Below are positions 47,501-56,500 of a stretch of DNA of 64,000 nt, in pieces. Numbering within the stretch: position 1 is the first letter of the stretch; each line of letters begins with the position of its first letter. Source of the stretch: Bolinopsis microptera (lineage: Eukaryota > Ctenophora > Tentaculata > Lobata > Bolinopsidae); contig NC_087083.1 in assembly GCF_026151205.1 (NCBI RefSeq), positions 7,046,460 to 7,110,459 on the forward strand, written 5' to 3'. The notes below the pieces were generated by a model. The model had not been told where the DNA came from, did no database searches, and was given only the letters and a program-made list of their open reading frames with translations. A program made the translations under genes and the position numbers.

Positions 47501-50500
47501 ACAGTAGTTTATTTAAGTTAGTTCCGTTACCATGGTTACTATTTATGTTTAAAATGCTGGTTTTGCGGATGACATTGCTCTGATAGCAGATACTGTAAAG
47601 TCTATCAAGATCAGAGTGTTTACAGCACTATAACTAGTCGAGTCGGTACTTTTGTGCGGTTCCGAGACTTGGACTATGACGAAAAGGCTAGAGAAGATGG
47701 TTGATGGTTGCTATACGCGAATGTTAAGAATGGCCCTTAACATCAATCAATATCGAGACCATGTCAGCAACCACAGCCTGTACGGTGATCTTCCCAAAGT
47801 CAGCTCCAAGATAACCCAACGAAGGCTCAGACTTGCAGGTCATGCTCAGTGCTCACCGACACTGAACAAACTGATCCTCTGGAAGCCGAGTCATGGGCAT
47901 ACTAACAGGGGGCGACCTTACTTAACACTACTAGATAACCTAAAAGCAGATACTGGGCTGAAGTCAGTAGATGAGATAGCTAGACTGATGGAGGACAGAA
48001 AGCTGTGGAGAACTGTTGGCAATGGATCTCGGGAACACTACCCGCCTTAAGTCAGTAAGTCAAGTAATTATGCTGTGGATAATTGAGCACTGTATTACAA
48101 GTAATTGATAAACAAAAGAGCGGGTAAAGATCGCGAAGTACAGTATTAAACAGTACATTAATATACAATGTATACTAATGTACTGTTTAATACTGTACTT
48201 CGCAATCTTTACCTGCAATGTATACTTCATGTAAAATCAGTGGACAATGAAAACCATTCACACGTAACCATTTTGCAACAAATAACACGACATCACGTGA
48301 CGTCATCACACCATAACGTGACGTCATCATACTATCGTGTGACGTCATCACACTATCAAGTGACGTCATCACACTATCAAGTGACGTCATCGCACCATAA
48401 CGTGACGTCATCACACTATCAAGTGACGTCATCACACTATCAAGTGACGTCATCACACTATCAAGTGACGTCATCGCACCATAACGTGACGTCATCACAC
48501 TATCACGTGAGACTGACCTGATCGTCAGCTAGTGTAGCTTGCAGTTCTGATATTTTAGCGCTGAGAGCTTCGCGTTCCTCTTTAATTGAATCCAACTCTG
48601 TTTTTAGTGAATCCATCTGTCGGGAGATAAGTGTAAAGTATTCAAGTAGTGTGATCTACAATCACTACACCACGTGACCTACAATCACTACACCACGTGA
48701 CCTACATTGTTATCATTATCAGCAAAACTCCTCAAGTTTTATAAATACATAATAACTGACCTCCTCGCTGCTCTGTTGTACAGGAGCCACTTCTACAATG
48801 CTCTCCTTAGCCTCCTTCACAATCTCTTCCAGTTCAGACACCTTAGCGCTCAAACTGTCCCTCTCTGTCTTCAGTGCATCCATCTAAGTGGTGGTTTTGT
48901 TAGAATACAACTCTTTGATTGGTTAGTTGGTGTCATGTGACTAGAATACAGATCTCTGATAGGTTAATTTATATCTATCCAGTCAAACAGTACTAAAGAT
49001 TTATAAAGAAGTAATTTTGGCAGGAAGAAAGCTTTACGATACGATGAGGAATTGTGTGATTTCTACACAAAAACTAATCTGATGATTAAACAAAATGTTC
49101 AATGATTTCATTTTAAATCATTTTGATAAATCAATTAATTAGTTAATCACCTCTTCGGAGGCAGGAACAGGGGTAACTTCAACGATGTTTTCTTGTGCTG
49201 CCTTCAGGGCCTCCTCAAGCTCCGAAACCTGAATATAAACATGTTATCACGTAAAATACAGCTCTCTGATTGGCTAGTTAGTACAACGTGACTAAAATAC
49301 AGCTCTCTGATTGGATAGTTAATAATAATAATAATAACTAGAAATTTATACATCGCTTTAAAGCCAAAAAGAGTTCTCAAAATCCAAAGATTCAGTTCAA
49401 GCCATCTAAAGCGACTCATGAACATGTGCACAAGAACTTAGCATTTTATGAGATATGGGTTTTTATGAGGAAGTTATTTTATGAAACTTATATGAATATA
49501 ACGTGTCTAAAATACAGCTCTCTGATTGGTTAGTTATGAATTATGGTTAGTACCTTGCCGCTCAGCTCATCTCTTTCTCCCTGCATTTGAGTCATCTGTG
49601 CTTTAGCAGACTCGTACTCATCCTTTACAGCAATCAACTGTGTTTCTGCTACCTGCAAATAACATGACGTCATTATACTGTCACTTGACGTCACAACACT
49701 TTAACGTGACGTCATAATACAGTAAGATGACGTCATAATACTATTATTTAACAGATCACATACCTGGAGTTGTTCAGCTATCTCCGCGGAAATATCAACA
49801 GTGCTGGACATTGAGCTCTCTGAAGGAGCTTGCTCCAGCTCACTGATCTTTTCCTTGGCTGCTTTCACCTGCCAAATCAAGTGTTAAACCAGTGGTAACT
49901 CTTGTTTAACAGTAAACAGTGTAAACTCTACCTGGGTACCAGTAAACACGATCAAAGCACTACAATATGATAACAGATAGTGTCACGTGACGTCACACTA
50001 CACATGTCACGTGACGTCACACTATACATGTCACGTGACATCACACTACGCATGTCACGTGACATCACACTACACATGTCACGTGACATCACACTACGCA
50101 TGTCACGTGACGTGATAGATTCTGACCTCTGACTGTAGCGTCTCGATCTGTGCCTTAAGGGATTCCACCTCATCGACCTCTTCAGCGGCAGCTTCTTCTG
50201 CGACAACCTCTTCAGCAACAACCTCTTCAGCGGCAGCCTCTTCTGATTCCTCAGGTGCAACTTCAGATGCAACAGGTGCTTCTTCAGTAACTGGTGCAAC
50301 TTCTTCTTCATCGCTATCTTCAGCAGCAGGATCACTGGACTTAGCGACCACTTCCACTTCCACCTAGGAAATTGAGATGAGAGCATTGCTAACTGATTGT
50401 TGGTTTAAATCATGTGACTAGAATACAGCCCCCTGATTGGTTGGTTCAAATCATGTGACTAGAATACAGCCCCTGATTGGTTGGTTCAAATCATGCGACT

Positions 50501-53500
50501 AAAATACAGCCCCCTGATTGGTTGGGTCAAATTATGTGACTAGAATACAGCCCCCTGATTGGTTGGTATCGTTACAAGTACTCACCTCGCTTTGAGCAGC
50601 AGCAAGTTCAGTAGAGACCACACTGTCGACATGCACTGCAAGTTTGGTCTGCAGCGCAGCGCGTTCAGCAGTCAGGGAGTCAACTTCAGCACGCAGTGTT
50701 ACTAATTCCTCACTCTGTGATTCCAGCGTGCTCTTTGCGCTGTCGTACTCAGCTACATATCCTGTGGGGACAAGTGCTACTTTATATGTAGGATTTTGCT
50801 AGGATTTAAACCGTCTGTATATTTCAACTATATTGCACCTTAATTGGTTAACAATAGCTACAATACTAAAATAGAGCACCCTGATCGGTTAACTAGAATA
50901 CTAAAATAGAGCACCCTGATTGGTTAACTAGAATACTAAAATAGAGCACCCTGATTGGTTAACTAGAATACTAAAATAGAGCACCCTGATCGGTTAACTA
51001 GAATACTAAAATAGAGCACCCTGATTGGTTAACTAGAATACTAAAATAGAGCACCCTGATTGGTTAACTAGAATACTAAAATAGAGCACCCTGATTGGTT
51101 AACTAGAATACTAAAATAGAGCACCCTGATTGGTTAACTAGAATACTAAAATAAGCACCCTGATTGGTTAACTAGAATACTAAAATAGAGCACCCTGATT
51201 GGTTAACTACAATACTAAAATAGAGCACCCTGATTGGTTAACTAGAATACTAAAATAGAGCACCCTGATTGGTTAACTAGAATACTAAAATAAAGCACCC
51301 TGATTGGTTAACTACAATACTAAAATAGAGCACCCTGATTGGTTAACTAGAATACTAAAATAGAGCACCCTGATTGGTTAACTAGAATACTAAAATAGAG
51401 CACCCTGATTGGTTAACTAGAATACTGAAATAAAGCACCCTGATTGGTTAACTACAATACTAAAATAGAGCACCCTGATTGGTTAACTACAATACTAAAA
51501 TAGAGCACCCTGATTGGTTAACTAGAATACTAAAATATAGCACCCTGATTGGTTAACTAGAATACTAAAATAGAGCACCCTGATTGGTTAACTAGAATAC
51601 TAAAATAGAGCACCCTGATTGGTTAACTAGAATACTAAAATAGAGCACCCTGATTGGTTAACTACAATACTAAAATAGAGCACCTGATCGGTTAACTAGA
51701 ATACTAAAATAGAGCACCCTGATTGGTTAACTAGAATACTAAAATAGAGCACCCTGATTGGTTAACTAGAATACTAAAATAGAGCACCCTGATTGGTTAA
51801 CTAGAATACTAAAATAGAGCACCCTGATTGGTTAACTAGAATACTAAAATAGAGCACCCTGATTGGTTAACTAGAATACTAAAATAGAGCACCCTGATTG
51901 GTTAACTAGAATACTAAAATAGAGCACCCTGATTGGTTAACTAGAATACTAAAATAGAGCACCCTGATTGGTTAACTAGAATACTAAAATATAGCACCCT
52001 GATTGATTAACTTGCCTTGGAGTTTCTCCAGTTCAGATTTGAGAGCGACAGTTTGGGCCTGAGCCTCGACCAGAGCACTGTCAGTAGCGGAGACAGTAGA
52101 TAGCTGGTTCTCTATGGTATGGATCTGAGCTTTCTGTGTGGCGATCTGATAATAGTCGCTGTATTATTGGTCGGTTTCTGTCACGTGACAAGAATAGAGA
52201 TATTTGTCTGGTTTTACGTCACGGTTTAGTTTCTGAGAACAGTTCTGTTTACAGCCATGTGACGAGGGAGAATTATATTGAAAAACAAGTAAAAACTTAC
52301 GCAATCCTCCTTGTCCAGTAGTTTCTTCTCCAGTGAGTTAACTTGTTGAATCTGCCTCTCAAGGTCGTGGTAAGAGTCCTTACTTTCTTGTAACTCCTCC
52401 TGTAACGCCATGTTACGTTAATTACTAGCATATGTTACGTTACTTACTGGCACGCGTTACGGTAATTAATGGCACGTGTTACGCTAATTAATGGCACGTG
52501 TTACGCTAATTAATGGCACGTGTTACGGTAATTAATGGCACGTGTTACGTTAATTGATGGCACGTGTTACGTTAATTACTGGCACGTGTTACGTTAATTG
52601 ATGGCACGTGTTACGTTAATTAATGGCACGTGTTACGCTAATTAATGGCACGTGTTACGTTAATTGATGACACGTGTTACGTTAATTGATGACACGTGTT
52701 ACGCTAATTAATGGCACGTGTTACGCTAATTAATGGCACGTGTTACGTTAATTGATGACACGTGTTACGTTAATTGATGGCACGTGTTACGTTTGTTGAG
52801 TGTTATGGAAGTGCGTTATGGAAGTGCTATTCAATTGCGTCCCTTTAGACTTTAGAGTATTGAGGCAAATTGATTGAAATTAGTAAAAATATCATAGTTT
52901 TAAATATCTTTTTGAGAAATTAATAAGTCTGTGGCTGTTTACTTTATTCTGATTGGTAACATGAAACAGACAAAACAAAACACAGACATTAGACAATAAT
53001 TAATAATTAACAATGCCGATTAGCACTTATCATATATGCATATATGCTTTTACTAAAACCGAAGATTTAGGCTTTAATGAATATGACTGGAAATAAACAA
53101 GTCATTTTAACAAATAAAAATAGCGAATAAAGCGGAAACAGAGGCTGCTTAAGAAAAAACATATAAATGATTGATGCTAACAGTCGAATCAGGATCAACA
53201 TATAAAAACACAGAAATGAAATGTGCTAAGCTAAGGAAGGAAATAGGTGCGGCTTCAGGCTATTTTAAGATAATACAGAAATATCATTTTATTTGCTGTC
53301 ACAAGATTATTAAATTTTCTGTTTTAAAATTGTCTTACATTATCTCACAATTACCAAAATTAAACAACCTAAGTTAAGTTTGTCAGTTACAATATAAACC
53401 CACACTCCAGCACACCACTCGTAACCTGACACCTAATCTAATATCTTCTCTTCAAGAATTTGAGTTTTACTGGGATTACTGCAGGGATCAAGGAACTCTA

Positions 53501-56500
53501 ATTTAAAGCGTCATGTTAGTATTGCTGGGCAAAGGGTTGAAAGTCGGCCATTAACCGGCCATTAACCGGCTCTTAGACGTCTCTCAACCACTTAGACAAT
53601 AGACACTAGCAGCTACTGTGCTAAAGTTTTTATTATGTCAAAGATTTTACCAGCGCATATATAGCATTTAAAAGAGTTAGCAAGACTTTTTAAAGACTTA
53701 TTAAAGACTGGTAGCGCCATGTGTAACTTCTTACCTTCTAGAATAGGCATTATTAACCTTTGATATAAAATGTTTATGCGTAAAGTGTAATAATAAAAGG
53801 TCAGATAAGTAAAATAAGTAATCTTAATATTATAATTTGTTCTAGAAGACTAGAGAGTTTCCTAACATTTTAAATTGTTGTGAGTGCGAATGTTTATTTA
53901 ATGCCATAACAATTGTTATCTGCGATGCTTTTTAAAAAGTTGAATTATTTAAGAATTTTTGCTGTACATGCTCCAGATACTGTTCTTAAATTTTAACTGC
54001 ATGATGTTCTAACTGTTGAGTGTTGTTCTTGTAATTATGTAAAGATGTAATTAGTTAATCGGTAATTATATAATTAGCTAATTGGTAATTATGATAATTT
54101 TAACTAAAGGCAACTTTATATGTGCTCAGCTATGTTTTGTTCGACAAGCTCCATGATATACATTTTAATCGTTTTAATGAGATCTAATCTTGTGTGAGTT
54201 TTGAGTTTGAATTGATAACACTTATTATATTTATTATTTTTTGAGTAAACATTGGCTGGTACTTCGGGCCGGTCCCCAACAAAAAAAACTGATTGTCGAA
54301 ATCCTTAAATCGACCACTTTTTCCCTATAACTGTTGATCTTGTAATTATGGAGCAGGCGACTATAAAACAAACAGCAACTCGGTGTTCAAGCAATAACAC
54401 ATAACTTGTTAGTAACATATTACATATTACTTAATAATATTAGCTACTAGTAGTAACATATTACATACTACTTAATAATATTAGCTGCTAGTAGTAACAT
54501 GCTACATATAACATAATATTAGCTACTATTAGTAACATACTACATATAACTTAATAATATTAGCTACTATTAGTAACATATTACATACTACTTAATAATA
54601 TTAGCTACTATTAGTAACATACTACATATAACTTAATAATATTAGCTACTAGTAGTAACATACTACATACTACTTAATAATATTAGCTACTAGTAGTAAC
54701 ATATTACATACTACTTAATAATATTAGCTACTATTAGTAACATACTACATATTACTTTAATAATAGTATATAACTAAGACAGCCTTAACAAAAAACAGAA
54801 CACTTCTGCACATTTAAAATTTGTGTCTTGTGACGTCATATAGATAGAATGTGTCGTCATAGATATAACAGAGCCGCGATAAATTACAAATCTCCAATTT
54901 ACCGGACCGAGCGTGTATTTTATACCCTCTGTAGTAGGCCCGGTATATCGAGGGTTCGTATTTAATATCATGACGTCACAGTACGAATATGACGTCACAA
55001 GTGTTGCACGTGACGAGGTAATTACCTGAAGTAGACATATTTGTGAGATAAACCCAGCTGTACTATTGAGCTTCTTGCGAGGCGAGGCCGAGTCACCCCC
55101 ACACGGCATTTCCTAATTTATAGCGGCTTTAATCCCAGCTAATTAGTTAATTGTAACTAATTAATTCTCAATTCATCACACAATTGATTCATTTAACGAT
55201 GCTGAGAATAGCTAAAATAGCAGATTATTGCAGCAGCAAAGAAGAGAATCAAAATAAATATAAAGAAACCACAAGAGGTAAGAATGAACTGCAAGAGAGA
55301 ATATTAATTATAGAGAGTATGTGCTGCCCATATAGTATCACTGTCACACACTGAACTTTTAACTTTTTACAATGTGGATTTTTCTTAATTATAATCACAA
55401 ACGTACAAATCACATGACCACTATAACTAATCACTATTTAAACCGATAGAAAGTTCCTACAACGGTCACATGACAGGTACAAAGTCACGTGACAGTACAA
55501 ACCAGTCACATGACATTACAAAGGTACACACATAAAGGCGCTCAGCAGGACTCTTACCTCGAGCTCCACAACTCTGTTCTTGAGGTCAATGTTAGGGTTG
55601 ACGACAGCAGGGTTAGCTCGCTGTTTGGAGAGCTGGAGCTGCAGATTGTTGTTGATACGGTCTCTGTCTTCTATCTCCTTCTTCAGCCGAGATACCTCCT
55701 GACAAATAGTATGGATAGAGGAAAGGAGAGGAGTAGCGTAGTTAATGTTAGAGAAAAGGAGTATACGATGGTTAATGTTTAGAGACCTGGATCACTGAGG
55801 AATGAGGATTGGGGAATCAGGATAAAGGCCTCAGGGCCCCAAGTTATTTTGGAGCATTGAAATTGAATTACGTTTACAGTTTTCTTTAACCAGTATGATC
55901 ATGTAATTAGGTGGTCTTCTAGCAGTAAGAGAAATCATTACTCAGACAACACGTGTCCAGGTCTTACGACGTCATAACATGTCAGGAATGTGTTATGACG
56001 TCACGTGATATAACGTATTATCACGTGTGATACATGATGAGTGACTTACATCTGATCTGGATTGACTCAGGTTGGAGAATGTAGCTATTTGGTTGCTCAG
56101 AGCCTCTCTCTCTTGTTGGTGTCTTTTCTCCATGTTCCTAATCTCGTGTGTTAACTTCACTTTATCGTCACTGTGTTATTTAGTGTCATTTAGTGTTATT
56201 TAGTGTTATTTAGTGTTATTTAGTGTTATTTAGTGTTATTTAGTGTTATTTAGTGTTATTTAGTGTTATTTAGTGTTATTTAGTGTTATTTAGTGTTATT
56301 ACATAATTTACACTCAGAGGGTGTAAGTAACAAATAGACCGGGCAGTTTTACTGGGTGTTCACAGTAAAGTAAGCAAAACAATTACCTGTTATCAATCAT
56401 GTCTTGTTTGACCATGGTGATAGTGTGTTCCAAATCAGCGATAACAGCCTCGGCTTCTTTAACTTTCCTCCGCAGACTATCCTTAGTCTCCCCAGTGCTA

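Larger units (their letters stand above)
48518..55698 (-). other. kinectin/RRBP1-like gene: exons 9-19 (central coiled coil)
   Basis: Exons: 55698-55558, 55112-55026 (weak; EMPCGGDSASPRKKLNSTAG, Cys-containing and unlike its neighbours, perhaps a cassette), 52399-52301, 52145-52016 (phase 1, GC donor AAG|GCAAGT), 50761-50586, 50363-50127 (acidic, with EEVVAEEVVAEEAAAEEV), 49868-49764, 49652-49554, 49228-49151, 48883-48761 and 48616-48518. Several ends repeat the same pattern (SLKAQIETLQSE, ALKTERDSLSAKVSELEE), indicating exon duplication. All but the exon 12/13 junction are phase 0. Confidence 0.75.
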
